From an uncultured Pelagibacteraceae bacterium (GTDB lineage: Bacteria; Pseudomonadota; Alphaproteobacteria; Pelagibacterales; Pelagibacteraceae): 38,100 nucleotides of DNA. Position numbers and translations under genes: made by a program. Below, piece after piece: positions 18,483 through 27,764 of this stretch (the stretch's first letter is position 1; each line of letters begins with the position of its first letter). The stretch covers positions 1-38,100 of the forward strand of contig CACGHU010000005.1 in NCBI GenBank assembly GCA_902572945.1, in the 5' to 3' direction. The notes under the pieces were generated by a model. That model was not told the DNA's origin. It searched no databases and saw only the letters and a program-made list of their open reading frames with translations.

Positions 18483-19237
18483 GGAAAAATCTTTCCACAA
18501 AGCAAATTGAAAAATATTCAAGACAAATAGTTTTAAAAAATATTGGAATTATAGGTCAAAAAAAAATAATTAATTCAAATGTTTTAGTTGTTGGTGCTGG
18601 TGGTCTTGGCTGTCCAATTATTGATTATTTATCCAGAGCAGGAGTAGGTAAGATAGGCATAATTGATTTTGATAAAGTAGATGTATCAAACATACATCGT
18701 CAATCAATTTATACATTGCGAGATGTAGGAAAATATAAAGTTGAAGTGTTAAAAAAAAAAATAACTGACATTAATCCTGATGTTAAAACTAAAATTTATA
18801 AAAATAAAATAACAAAAAAAAACGCTTATAAATTATTAAATCAATTCGACATTGTTGTAGATGGTTCAGATAATTTTAAGACAAAATTTTTATTGAATCA
18901 ATTTGCATATAAATTAAAAAAAATATTTATAGTCGGTGCTATCAGTAGATACGATGGCCATATTTTTTCTTTTAATTTTAGAAAGAATAATGAGGCATGT
19001 TTAAAATGTTTCTATCAATCAGAAGTTAATGAGGAAATTTTAAACTGTGAAACTGATGGAATTTTAGGTCCTGTTGCAGGTATAGTAGGCAACATACAGG
19101 CAAATGAAGTTCTTAAAAATATATTGGGTATTAAAAATGAATTAACAAATAAAATCCTAATAATTAATCTTTTAAGTTTAACTTTTAGACAAATAAGATT
19201 TTCAAAAAAAAAGAATTGTATATGTGGCAAAAAGTAA
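18479..19237 (+). CDS. MoeB/ThiF/HesA-family adenylyltransferase
   Basis: 'YSRQIVLKNIGIIGQKKI', 'VLVVGAGGLGCPIIDYLSRAGVGKIGIIDFDKVDVSNIHRQSIY', 'DGSDNFKTKFLLN', 'GPVAGIVGNIQANEVLKNILG'. Confidence 0.92.
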   Translation: MRKNLSTKQIEKYSRQIVLKNIGIIGQKKIINSNVLVVGAGGLGCPIIDYLSRAGVGKIGIIDFDKVDVSNIHRQSIYTLRDVGKYKVEVLKKKITDINPDVKTKIYKNKITKKNAYKLLNQFDIVVDGSDNFKTKFLLNQFAYKLKKIFIVGAISRYDGHIFSFNFRKNNEACLKCFYQSEVNEEILNCETDGILGPVAGIVGNIQANEVLKNILGIKNELTNKILIINLLSLTFRQIRFSKKKNCICGKK

Positions 19238-19662
19238 TTTTTCTTATTTTAATTTTTTTTTGTTCGAACGCATTAAGTAATGAAAAATACTTTTTGATGC
19301 TCAAAAATTCTAAAGTAAATGTAAGAATGGGTCCAGGTTTAGATTATCCTGTAAAATTTATTTATAATAAAAAATATTTACCATTGAGAGTCATTGATAA
19401 AAAAGAGAACTTTCGTAAAGTGATTGACCACAAAAAAAATAGTGGATGGATACACATCTCTCAATTGAAAAAAGTAAATTCCGTAATAGTTTTATCAAAA
19501 AGAATTCTTTTTAAAAAACCTACTTTTAACTCTAAACCTATCGCAAATATTGAGAGTGGTAGATTATTTGTATTAAAAAAATGTAAAAAAGACTGGTGTG
19601 AGGTTAGTAGTCTAAACTATACAGGGTGGATTAATATGGATAATGTTTGGGGTAAAGACTAA
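19222..19662 (+). CDS. Exported SH3-domain protein
   Basis: Signal peptide 'MWQKVIFLILIFFCSNALS' then 'SKVNVRMGPGLDYPVKFIY...SGWIHISQLKK' bacterial SH3 repeats. Track start 19216 is TTG; ATG at 19222. Confidence 0.85.
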   Translation: MWQKVIFLILIFFCSNALSNEKYFLMLKNSKVNVRMGPGLDYPVKFIYNKKYLPLRVIDKKENFRKVIDHKKNSGWIHISQLKKVNSVIVLSKRILFKKPTFNSKPIANIESGRLFVLKKCKKDWCEVSSLNYTGWINMDNVWGKD

Positions 19663-19911
19663 TTATTTTTTCTTACTCAATTTACTTGTCCAGATTTTGT
19701 CTAACACAAAATACCATACCGCATTAGCTAAAGGCTCTACAATTGCATCTGTTAATGCGATCATAAACGATACGTCTGCTATTAACATTAAAACTGTAAT
19801 TGCAATTGCAAAATGTCCTATTGTGTATATTAAAGTTCTTAATAGTGAACCCTTGTTACTATCATAAAACGATTTGCTAGTTTGAAATATGCCTCTAGTT
19901 AGTTCAGTCAT
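19663..19911 (-). CDS. DUF2061-like small membrane protein
   Basis: 'SFYDSNKGSLLRTLIYTIGHFAIAITVLMLI...ALTDAIVEPLANAVWYFVLDKIW' resembles the DUF2061 pattern. Confidence 0.78.
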   Translation of the reverse strand: MTELTRGIFQTSKSFYDSNKGSLLRTLIYTIGHFAIAITVLMLIADVSFMIALTDAIVEPLANAVWYFVLDKIWTSKLSKKK

Positions 19912-19925
19912 AAACTAATTATAGC

Positions 19926-22139
19926 CTAGTTAAGTTTTAAATCAAATCTGTCTGAATTCATTACTTTTGTCCATGCTGCAACAAAATCACTAATAAATTT
20001 TTTCTCTCCATCCTCACAAGCATAGACTTCAGCAATAGCTCTTAATTGAGAATTAGAGCCAAATATTAGATCTACTCTAGTGCCTTTCCACTTAACTTTG
20101 TTTGTATTTCTATCTTTGCCGACAAATAACTGCTCTTTTTTATCAACTTCTTTCCAAGTTGTGTTCATATCTAATAAATTTTTAAAGTAATCATTAGATA
20201 ATGAACCAGGTTTTTTCGTGAATACGCCATTATCTGATCCATCATAATTAGTGTTCAACACTCTCATGCCACCGACTAAAACTGTCATTTCTGGCGCTGT
20301 CAGTCTCATCAGTTGTGCTTTATCAATTAAAAGCTCTTCTGCTGAAATATTTGTTTCTGAATTTAAATAATTTCTAAATCCATCTGCTTTTGGTTCTAAT
20401 AAACTAAATGAATTTATATCAGTTTGATCTTGTGATGCATCACCTCTTCCTGCAGAAAAAGGAACCTCAACTTTATGACCAGCCGTTTTAGCTGCTTTTT
20501 CAATAGCAACACAACCACCTAAAACTATCAGGTCAGCAATTGAAACATTTTTCTTTTTCCCATCAAATTGGCTCTTAATTTTCTCTAATACTTTTATCAC
20601 CTTGTCAGTTTTCGACATCTTGTTTACCTCCCAATTTCTTTGAGGTTCAAGTCGTAATCTTGCTCCGTTTGCTCCACCTCTTTTATCGGAACCTCTAAAA
20701 GTCGATGCAGATGCCCACGCGGCTGATACTAATTCTGAAGTTTTAAGTCCTGATTTTAAAATTTGAGCTTTTAGTTTTTTGATTTCACTTTTTTTGATTT
20801 TGTATTTTTGTTTTGGTACTGGATCTTGCCAAATTAATTGCTCTTTTGGTACATCTGGACCTAAATAGCATGCTCTTGGGCCCATGTCTCTGTGCGTAAG
20901 CTTAAACCATGCTCTAGCAAAAGCATCGTGGAATTCTTTTGGATTGTTATGGAAATGTCTTGTTATTGGTCCATAACTTGGATCAACTTTTAATGAAATA
21001 TCGGTAGTTTGCATCATTGGAGGATGTTTTTTTCCTCTCTCATGTGCATCAGGAACCATTTTAATTTCTTGACCATTTTTTTTTGGTGTCCATTGATGTG
21101 CGCCTGCAGGGCTCTTGGTTAATTCCCACTCGTGACCATACAAACAATCTAAATATCCCATATCCCACTTAATTGGATTTTGTGTCCAAGCGCCTTCTAT
21201 TCCAGAGCTGATAGTATCAACTCCTTTTCCACTTTTATAATTACTATTCCAACCAGTTGCTTGTTCATGAATTTTTGATCCTTCTGGTTCTGGACCTTTG
21301 TGAGACTCAGGGGCTGCCCCGTGAGATTTTCCAAATGTATGTCCACCTGCAACTAAGGCTGCAGTTTCGTAATCATTCATTGCCATTCTGCCGAATGTTT
21401 CTCTGATATCATGCGCTGCTAATAATGGATCAGGATTTGCATCAGGACCTTGAGGGTTAACATAAATTAATCCCATGTGAGAGGCTCCTAATGGTTGTTC
21501 TAAATCTCTTTTTCCACTGTATCTATTTACACCTAACCATTCTTTTTCTGATCCCCAATAAATATCTTCCTCTGGTTCCCAGATATCTTCACGACCAGCA
21601 CCAAAACCAAAAGTTTTGAAACCCATGGAGTCAAGTGCAATATTTCCAACTAAAATAAATAAATCTGCCCAAGAAATTCTTTTTCCGTATTTTTTCTTTA
21701 TAGGCCAGAGTAACAATCTTGCTTTATCTAAGTTAACATTATCGGGCCAACTGTTGAGTGGAGCGAAACGCTGATTACCCGTACCAGCACCTCCTCTTCC
21801 ATCGCCAGTTCTGTACGTACCTGCTGCATGCCAAGCTAATCTTATAAATAATGGACCGTAATGACCATAATCAGCTGGCCACCAATCTTGCGAGTCTGTC
21901 ATTAATTTATGTAGATCTTTTTTAAGAGCTTTATAATTTAATTTCTTAAATTCCTTTGCATAACTAAATTTTTTATCCATCGGATTTACTAATCTAGAAT
22001 GCTGGCTTAGTATTTTAAGATTTAGACTGTTCGGCCACCAGTCTCTATTGGAAGTTCCTTTTCCAGTTGGATGTTTTGGTGGTGTTCCAGTACCTGTGAA
22101 TGGACATTTTGACTGTTCTTTTAAAATTTCTTTACTCAC
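19926..22139 (-). CDS. katG: Catalase-peroxidase
   Basis: '[38 protein letters not shown]', '[18 protein letters not shown]', '[13 protein letters not shown]', '[34 protein letters not shown]'. Confidence 0.98.
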   Translation of the reverse strand: MSKEILKEQSKCPFTGTGTPPKHPTGKGTSNRDWWPNSLNLKILSQHSRLVNPMDKKFSYAKEFKKLNYKALKKDLHKLMTDSQDWWPADYGHYGPLFIRLAWHAAGTYRTGDGRGGAGTGNQRFAPLNSWPDNVNLDKARLLLWPIKKKYGKRISWADLFILVGNIALDSMGFKTFGFGAGREDIWEPEEDIYWGSEKEWLGVNRYSGKRDLEQPLGASHMGLIYVNPQGPDANPDPLLAAHDIRETFGRMAMNDYETAALVAGGHTFGKSHGAAPESHKGPEPEGSKIHEQATGWNSNYKSGKGVDTISSGIEGAWTQNPIKWDMGYLDCLYGHEWELTKSPAGAHQWTPKKNGQEIKMVPDAHERGKKHPPMMQTTDISLKVDPSYGPITRHFHNNPKEFHDAFARAWFKLTHRDMGPRACYLGPDVPKEQLIWQDPVPKQKYKIKKSEIKKLKAQILKSGLKTSELVSAAWASASTFRGSDKRGGANGARLRLEPQRNWEVNKMSKTDKVIKVLEKIKSQFDGKKKNVSIADLIVLGGCVAIEKAAKTAGHKVEVPFSAGRGDASQDQTDINSFSLLEPKADGFRNYLNSETNISAEELLIDKAQLMRLTAPEMTVLVGGMRVLNTNYDGSDNGVFTKKPGSLSNDYFKNLLDMNTTWKEVDKKEQLFVGKDRNTNKVKWKGTRVDLIFGSNSQLRAIAEVYACEDGEKKFISDFVAAWTKVMNSDRFDLKLN

Positions 22140-22176
22140 AACTCTAATTTAATAAGTTTGTCGAATATGTCAATAT

Positions 22177-22193
22177 ATTAGAATGATTCTAAA
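22177..22193. promoter_or_regulatory. Irr (ICE)/PerR-like operator upstream of katG
   Basis: aTTAGAATGATTCTAAA: core TTAGAAT-G-ATTCTAA is a perfect 7-1-7 palindrome; 16 of 17 positions fit TTTAGAA-N3-TTCTAAA counting N as fit; just upstream of the katG start (22139, minus). Confidence 0.65.
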
Positions 22194-22237
22194 GTGTTTT
22201 TTTGTCCTACTTTATAAAATGTGAATAATAATAGTTA

Positions 22238-22651
22238 TTATTTATTAGAAACTTTTACTAAAACCTCTATAGATTTAATTTTTTTTCCGGGGAGGTTTTT
22301 TCTCAATTTTATTTCCTCTACATCGTTATCATGAAAATCTACTAGCTCATTAGTAGTCTCATTATAAAAATGGTGGTGATTTGTTACATTGGTATCAAAA
22401 TATGTTTTATCAGAATTTAAAGAAATTTCCTTTATGTAGCCTTTATTCTTAAAGGCGTTAATCGTATTATAAATTGTAGCTTGAGATATTTTAGTATCTA
22501 ATTTCTTTTTTAAAATTTTTCGAAGATCTTCTATTGTAAAATGAAAAGTTTTTTTTCTATCAAAAAGAATCTCACACATTTTTAATCTTTGCCTAGTAGG
22601 TCTTAAGCCTGCAGATCTTAGTTTTTCCTCAAAATGAGTATTATTATTCAT
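22238..22651 (-). CDS. irr: Fur-superfamily regulator, most Irr-like
   Basis: 'LRSAGLRPTRQRLKMCEILF', 'ISQATIYNTINAFKNKGYIKEISLNSDKTYFDTNVTNHHHFYNE' (HHH motif) and synteny divergent to fabA-fabB-fabI as in other Alphaproteobacteria. Confidence 0.8.
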   Translation of the reverse strand: MNNNTHFEEKLRSAGLRPTRQRLKMCEILFDRKKTFHFTIEDLRKILKKKLDTKISQATIYNTINAFKNKGYIKEISLNSDKTYFDTNVTNHHHFYNETTNELVDFHDNDVEEIKLRKNLPGKKIKSIEVLVKVSNK

Positions 22652-22728
22652 TATTTAGCCTAATTTATCAGTTCAAATCTAATTGTATATTGTAAATTAT
22701 CTAAATACAGTATTAAAGAACAAATTTT

Positions 22729-23232
22729 ATGGAAAAAAAATCAGCATATAATTACGATGACTTAATAAAGTGCGGTAATGGTGAGCTTTTTGGACCCGGG
22801 AATGCAAAACTTCCATTGCCTCCAATGCTGATGTTTGACAGAATTACAGAAATTGAAGAAAATAAAGGTGCTTTTAAAAAAGGAGTTTTAAAAGCAGAAC
22901 TAGACATTAAAAATGAGTTATGGTTTTTTGATTGTCATTTTAAAGAGGACCCAGTTATGCCTGGATGCTTAGGACTTGATGCAATGTGGCAACTGGTTGG
23001 ATTTTATTTAGGCTGGCTTGGAAACCCTGGAAGAGGAAGAGCGTTAGGAGTTGGGGCAGTTAAGTTTACAGGTGAAGTTTTAAAAAATGTAAAAATTGCA
23101 ACATATGAAATTGATATGAAGAGAATTTTAGTAAAAGAAGGTACGACAGTAGGTTTAGCAAATGGAATTCTTAAAGCTGATGATAAAAAAATTTATTCTG
23201 CTGAAAATTTGAAAGTTGGATTGTTTAAATAA
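22729..23232 (+). CDS. fabA: 3-hydroxydecanoyl-ACP dehydratase/isomerase
   Basis: '[15 protein letters not shown]', '[51 protein letters not shown]'. Confidence 0.97.
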   Translation: MEKKSAYNYDDLIKCGNGELFGPGNAKLPLPPMLMFDRITEIEENKGAFKKGVLKAELDIKNELWFFDCHFKEDPVMPGCLGLDAMWQLVGFYLGWLGNPGRGRALGVGAVKFTGEVLKNVKIATYEIDMKRILVKEGTTVGLANGILKADDKKIYSAENLKVGLFK

Positions 23233-24443
23233 TGAAAAGAGTTGTAGTAACTGGAATTGGTGTGGTTTCTTGTTTGGGTAATAATCAAGAAGAAGTTTAC
23301 AATTCTCTTATAAATTCAAAATCTGGCATTACTTTTTCTGAAGAGTATAAAGAATTTAATCTCAAGAGCCATGTTCATGGATTACCAAATATAAAATTAG
23401 AAGACCACGTAGATAGAAAAGTTATTAGATTTATGGGTAAAGGTTCAGCTTACAATTATGTAGCTATGAATGAAGCTGTAAAAGACTCTGGTTTAGAGGA
23501 AAAAGATGTAAGTAATATTTCTACAGGAATGGTAATGGGGTCGGGGGGACCTTCAATTGAAAATGTAATTTTGGCTGCAGATAAAACTAGAGAAAAAAAT
23601 CCAAAAAAAATGGGACCGTTTGTAGTACCGAGAACTATGGCAAGTACAGCATCTGCTACGCTTGCTGTGCCATTTAAAATTAAAGGTGTAAATTACACGA
23701 TAAGTTCTGCATGTGCTACTAGTGGACACTGTATCGGTAATGCAATGGAACTAATTCAATTAGGAAAACAGAATATCATATTTGCAGGCGGTAGCGATGA
23801 AGTTCACTTTGCAATGACAGCAATGTTTGATGCAATGACCGCTTTATCATCTAAGTACAATGATACGCCAGATAAAGCATCTAGACCTTATGACAAAACA
23901 AGAGATGGATTTGTTATATCAGGCGGTGGAGGTGTTTTAGTGCTTGAAGAATATGAGCATGCAAAATCAAGAGGTGCAAAAATTTATGCAGAATTAACTG
24001 GGTACGGCGCAACATCTGATGGTTATGATATGGTCGCTCCATCTGGTGAAGGTGCAGTTAGATGTATGCAAATGGCTTTAAAAACTGCGAAAAATAAAAT
24101 TGATTATATTAATACACATGGAACCTCTACGCCTGTGGGTGATATAACTGAATTGAAAGCAGTAGGAGAGGTATTTAAAGATTATAAACCGAAAATAAGT
24201 TCAACTAAATCATTATCTGGGCATTCCTTAGGTGCTACTTCAGTCCACGAAGCTGTTTACAGCTTAATAATGATGAAAAATAATTTCATTTCAGCATCTG
24301 CAAATATTTCAGATATGGATGATGAAGCAAAAAAATATCCAATTGTTACAAAAGTAGAAAAAGATGTTTCTTTGAATTCAATTATGTCTAATAGTTTTGG
24401 ATTTGGTGGAACAAACGCAACTTTAGTTTTCGAGAAAGTTTAA
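23232..24443 (+). CDS. fabB: Beta-ketoacyl-ACP synthase I
   Basis: '[15 protein letters not shown]', '[21 protein letters not shown]', '[12 protein letters not shown]', '[12 protein letters not shown]', '[14 protein letters not shown]'. Confidence 0.97.
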   Translation: MKRVVVTGIGVVSCLGNNQEEVYNSLINSKSGITFSEEYKEFNLKSHVHGLPNIKLEDHVDRKVIRFMGKGSAYNYVAMNEAVKDSGLEEKDVSNISTGMVMGSGGPSIENVILAADKTREKNPKKMGPFVVPRTMASTASATLAVPFKIKGVNYTISSACATSGHCIGNAMELIQLGKQNIIFAGGSDEVHFAMTAMFDAMTALSSKYNDTPDKASRPYDKTRDGFVISGGGGVLVLEEYEHAKSRGAKIYAELTGYGATSDGYDMVAPSGEGAVRCMQMALKTAKNKIDYINTHGTSTPVGDITELKAVGEVFKDYKPKISSTKSLSGHSLGATSVHEAVYSLIMMKNNFISASANISDMDDEAKKYPIVTKVEKDVSLNSIMSNSFGFGGTNATLVFEKV

Positions 24444-24445
24444 TA

Positions 24446-25234
24446 ATGAGTTTAATGAAAGGCAAAAAAGGATTAATCATGGGTGTTGCCAATGAAAGAT
24501 CCATTGCTTGGGGAATATCACAAAAATTAGCTGAAGCTGGGGCAGAACTAGCTTTTACATATTTAGGAGACGCTCTTAAAAAAAGAGTAATTCCATTAGC
24601 AGAAAAATTAAATTCAAATGTAACTTTTAGCTGCGATGTTGAGAAGAAAGAGGAAGTAGTAAAACTATTTGAGGATGTAAAATCTAAATGGGGTGAGATT
24701 GATTTTGTGGTACATGCCATAGCATTTTCAGATAAATCTGAGTTATCAGGAGAATATCTAAATACAACAAGAGAAAACTTTTTAAGGAGTATGTTAATTT
24801 CATGTTTTTCATTTACAGAGGTTGCAAAAGAAGCCTCAAAAATAATGAAGCAGGGTGGAAGCATGATTACTCTGAGCTATGAGGCAAATAAAGCTATACC
24901 AAATTATAATGTAATGGGTGTTTGTAAAGCTGCTTTAGAAGCAAGTGTAAAATATCTTGCAAGAGATCTTGGGTCTAAAGGAGTAAGGGTAAATGCTATA
25001 AGTGCAGGTCCAATTAAAACTTTAGCAGCATCTGCAATTGGTGATGCAAAATTTTTATATAAGTGGAATGCTGATCACTCTTTTTTAAAAAGAAATGTAG
25101 ATAATCTTGATGTTGGAAATTCAGCTTTATATTTGTTAAGCGATATGGCTGGAGGTGTTACAGGTGAAATTCATTACGTAGATGCTGGATACAATAAAGT
25201 TGGGATGCCTGATCCAAAAAATATAAGTGAATAA
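24446..25234 (+). CDS. fabI: Enoyl-ACP reductase (NADH)
   Basis: 'GLIMGVANERSIAWGISQKLAEAGAELAFTY', 'YNVMGVCKAALEASVKYLARDLG', 'RVNAISAGPIKTLAASAI'. Confidence 0.97.
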   Translation: MSLMKGKKGLIMGVANERSIAWGISQKLAEAGAELAFTYLGDALKKRVIPLAEKLNSNVTFSCDVEKKEEVVKLFEDVKSKWGEIDFVVHAIAFSDKSELSGEYLNTTRENFLRSMLISCFSFTEVAKEASKIMKQGGSMITLSYEANKAIPNYNVMGVCKAALEASVKYLARDLGSKGVRVNAISAGPIKTLAASAIGDAKFLYKWNADHSFLKRNVDNLDVGNSALYLLSDMAGGVTGEIHYVDAGYNKVGMPDPKNISE

Positions 25235-25675
25235 ATGCCGACTTATACAGTTACTAATTCAAACTTTAATTTAACTAACAAACAACAAAAAGATTTAGCG
25301 CAAGGTATAACCAAAGTTCATAATGTAATTACAGGTGCAAACACTTATTTTGCTCAAGTTATATTTAATAAAACCAAAAAAAATAATCATTTTATGGGAG
25401 GTAAAAAGGTAAAAGAGCCCTCGTTGTTTTTGCTTGGTCAAATAAGAGCTGGTAGACCTAAAAAAATTAAGGATAGATTAATTTCTGATTTGAAAAATAT
25501 CTTAGTAAAAAATACAAAATTAGATGAAACTCAAGTATGGGTTTATATAGTTGATCTACCACCTTCACAGATGATTGAATATGGTGCGGTACTCCCGGAA
25601 TCGGGTAAAGAATTACAGTGGTTCAAAGGATTATCAAATAAACTTAAAAAGAAACTTTCACAAATGGAAAAATAA
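25235..25675 (+). CDS. Tautomerase-superfamily protein, cis-3-chloroacrylic acid dehalogenase (cis-CaaD)-like
   Basis: Pro after Met1; 'HNVITGANTYFAQVIFN', 'GQIRAGR', 'VWVYIVDLPPSQMIEYGAVLPESGKELQWF' closely parallels remembered cis-CaaD sequence; His28, Arg70, Arg73, Tyr103, Glu114 present at cis-CaaD numbering. Confidence 0.82.
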   Translation: MPTYTVTNSNFNLTNKQQKDLAQGITKVHNVITGANTYFAQVIFNKTKKNNHFMGGKKVKEPSLFLLGQIRAGRPKKIKDRLISDLKNILVKNTKLDETQVWVYIVDLPPSQMIEYGAVLPESGKELQWFKGLSNKLKKKLSQMEK

Positions 25676-25678
25676 ATA

Positions 25679-25831
25679 ATGTTAATTCTAGTTTGGTTTA
25701 TTGTTTGTATTATATTTTATGTTGTCCAAATGATACTGGGTGATTCTGGTCATGCGCTTGAAGTATTTGCTGCAGTAAGTGCAATTGCTATCTTCTTAAT
25801 AAGTAAAATTAAACACAAAATAAATAAGTAG
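25679..25831 (+). CDS. Small membrane protein, 50 aa (not in ORF track)
   Basis: MLILVWFIVCIIFYVVQMILGDSGHALEVFAAVSAIAIFLISKIKHKINK*; two hydrophobic segments; 3-nt gap after the tautomerase stop. Confidence 0.65.
   Translation: MLILVWFIVCIIFYVVQMILGDSGHALEVFAAVSAIAIFLISKIKHKINK
25788..25827 (+). repeat. 40-nt direct repeat copy 1 (3' end of the 50-aa ORF)
   Basis: ctatcttcttaataagtaaaattaaacacaaaataaataa; matches 26477-26516 at 36/40, including a perfect 24-mer taaaattaaacacaaaataaataa. Confidence 0.9.
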
Positions 25832-25833
25832 GA

Positions 25834-26466
25834 TTGAAAAATAATTTTCTAATAATTTTTAAAATTCTTCTTTTCAGCTTGCTTTTGACTAGTTGTAACA
25901 AGACTGATAAGTTAGATGATGTAAATGAAATTTTATTGTTCGGGGACAGTTTAATGTCTGGTTACGGTTTAAAGGAAAACCAAGCACTTTCAATAATATT
26001 AGAAAATGATTTAAAAGAAGTTGGATATAATATCAAAGTGATAAATGGAAGTGTTTCTGGAGATACTTCAGAAGATGGATTGGATAGAATTGAGGAATAT
26101 ACCCCTGATAGCGATATCGATTTGATTGTTTTAGGATTAGGCGCAAATGATATGCTTAGAAGAATTAATCCAGATCAAACAGAAAATAATTTAAGGAAAA
26201 TTATAGAAATTATAAAAACTAGAAATATAAAAATAATTTTGGCAGGCATGAAAGCGTCTCCAACAAACGGATTAGCATATAAAAAGAAATTCGATGATAT
26301 TTTTCCTAAGTTAGCAGAGGAATATGATTTAAATTTAATACCTTTTTTACTAAAAAAAGTGGCATTAAATCCAAAGTTTAATCAAAGTGATGGAATTCAT
26401 CCAAATTATGAAGGTGCCAAGGTGATTTCAGAAACAATAAAAGAAAGTATAATTAATTTAGATTAG
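25834..26466 (+). CDS. tesA: Arylesterase/lysophospholipase L1-like SGNH hydrolase (TesA type), probable lipoprotein
   Basis: Block I 'ILLFGDSLMSGYGL', 'GSVSGDTSEDGL', 'LGLGANDMLR', 'SDGIHPNYEGAKVI'; lipobox-like 'LLLTSC'. TTG start. Confidence 0.9.
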   Translation: MKNNFLIIFKILLFSLLLTSCNKTDKLDDVNEILLFGDSLMSGYGLKENQALSIILENDLKEVGYNIKVINGSVSGDTSEDGLDRIEEYTPDSDIDLIVLGLGANDMLRRINPDQTENNLRKIIEIIKTRNIKIILAGMKASPTNGLAYKKKFDDIFPKLAEEYDLNLIPFLLKKVALNPKFNQSDGIHPNYEGAKVISETIKESIINLD

Positions 26467-26476
26467 TAGGGACGTA

Positions 26477-26516
26477 CTATTTTTTTAATTAATAAAATTA
26501 AACACAAAATAAATAA
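26477..26516 (+). repeat. 40-nt direct repeat copy 2 (coding-like remnant downstream of tesA)
   Basis: ctatttttttaattaataaaattaaacacaaaataaataa; in the corresponding frame encodes IFLINKIKHKIN, compared with IFLISKIKHKIN in copy 1. Confidence 0.88.
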
Positions 26517-26521
26517 TATAT

Positions 26522-27703
26522 TTATCTTTGAGTATTTTTAAATATATTTTCGGCAACTTTTTTATATCCATAAGTATTATAATGGCCAGGTAATTCAAAA
26601 GGGAAAAGCTTTAGAGGATTTTTCTCCTTTGCAAAAACCTCTTTGTGAATATCTATAAAAGGGATATTTAAATCTTTGGTGATTCTTTTAATTTTTTTAT
26701 AATTTTTCTGTTTATAATTGCTTAATATATATCTCTCATACTCTGGCAAATATACAAAGTAAAAATTTGAATTATTTTGTTTAGCAAATTCTAAAGTTAA
26801 TTTTAATAATGTTTTAAACTGTGGACGTGGTTTAGAATTTTCCCTCAATCCAGCTCTCGTTTTTTTTAATTTTAAGAATTCTATTACTCCCAAGCTTATA
26901 TTTTGTTTTTTTTTAAAATTATTTTGATTCTTTGATCTATCTTTTTTTTCTTTTACTTCTGCAAGTGGAATTTTGGTTATTATATCTATCTGCTGTTGTT
27001 TGTTTTTAAGATTTTGCGAAAAATTTTTATCCTCAAAATATTTTTTTAATATGTTATTTTTAAGCTCTAACGTAAATTCATAATTATCATTACCCTCATA
27101 ATATAACCATAAAATATTTTTTACATTAGATTGTTCTGGAAAATATTCTTTTAAAGTTGCATATTCCATTAAAGGTCCATTGCCTCTATAGCCTAAATTG
27201 ATTACTGCTTTACCAGTAAGATTTCTTAAAACAGAGGGAATATCATTTGGCCTATTAACACAGTCACCAAAAGTAAATGAGTCTCCAACCAAAACAAACT
27301 CTATTTCACTTTTTTTCCATTCTTCACCAGGATTATTAAATCCATATTTATCTGTATCAATAATTGACCAGTAACCATTTTCATTACAACAGATTATTTT
27401 TGAATTTGAGGGTCCAGACAAATGAAATAAATCTAAGTTTGAAGAACTTCTTAAATGGTGAGGTAAGAATGGTATTATTATATTCTCACCTTTATTTAAA
27501 AAATATTCTGCAATTTGAACATTTGTTCTGAAGTCGTATTGCTTTCCAGTTTTTTCTTTATAAATTTTTTCTTTTAAAAAGTTACTATTATTTATTTCAG
27601 AAGTTTTTTTTGAATTTGTAATTCTTATGTAGCCCTCGAAGGTATATAAGGCAATTATAATAGCTACTAATATTATAATGGTGTAAACTCTGAAAGTTTT
27701 CAT
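26522..27703 (-). CDS. Membrane-anchored SGNH/GDSL-like hydrolase
   Basis: N-terminal TM; 'EFVLVGDSFTFGDCVNRPNDIPSVLRNLTGKAVINLGYRGNGPLMEYATLKEY', 'LWLYYEGNDNYE', C-terminal 'ELPGHYNTYGYKKVAENIF'. Confidence 0.72.
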   Translation of the reverse strand: MKTFRVYTIIILVAIIIALYTFEGYIRITNSKKTSEINNSNFLKEKIYKEKTGKQYDFRTNVQIAEYFLNKGENIIIPFLPHHLRSSSNLDLFHLSGPSNSKIICCNENGYWSIIDTDKYGFNNPGEEWKKSEIEFVLVGDSFTFGDCVNRPNDIPSVLRNLTGKAVINLGYRGNGPLMEYATLKEYFPEQSNVKNILWLYYEGNDNYEFTLELKNNILKKYFEDKNFSQNLKNKQQQIDIITKIPLAEVKEKKDRSKNQNNFKKKQNISLGVIEFLKLKKTRAGLRENSKPRPQFKTLLKLTLEFAKQNNSNFYFVYLPEYERYILSNYKQKNYKKIKRITKDLNIPFIDIHKEVFAKEKNPLKLFPFELPGHYNTYGYKKVAENIFKNTQR

Positions 27704-27764
27704 TTTTTATTTTCAAATAACAAGCTTTTTAGTATTTTTGAATTTATTTTTCTTACTCTTCCAA

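Noticed and set aside
24388-24864. 158-aa antisense ORF across fabB/fabI
   Set aside because: Lies opposite well-supported fab genes and has no recognisable domain; stop-poor antisense frame.
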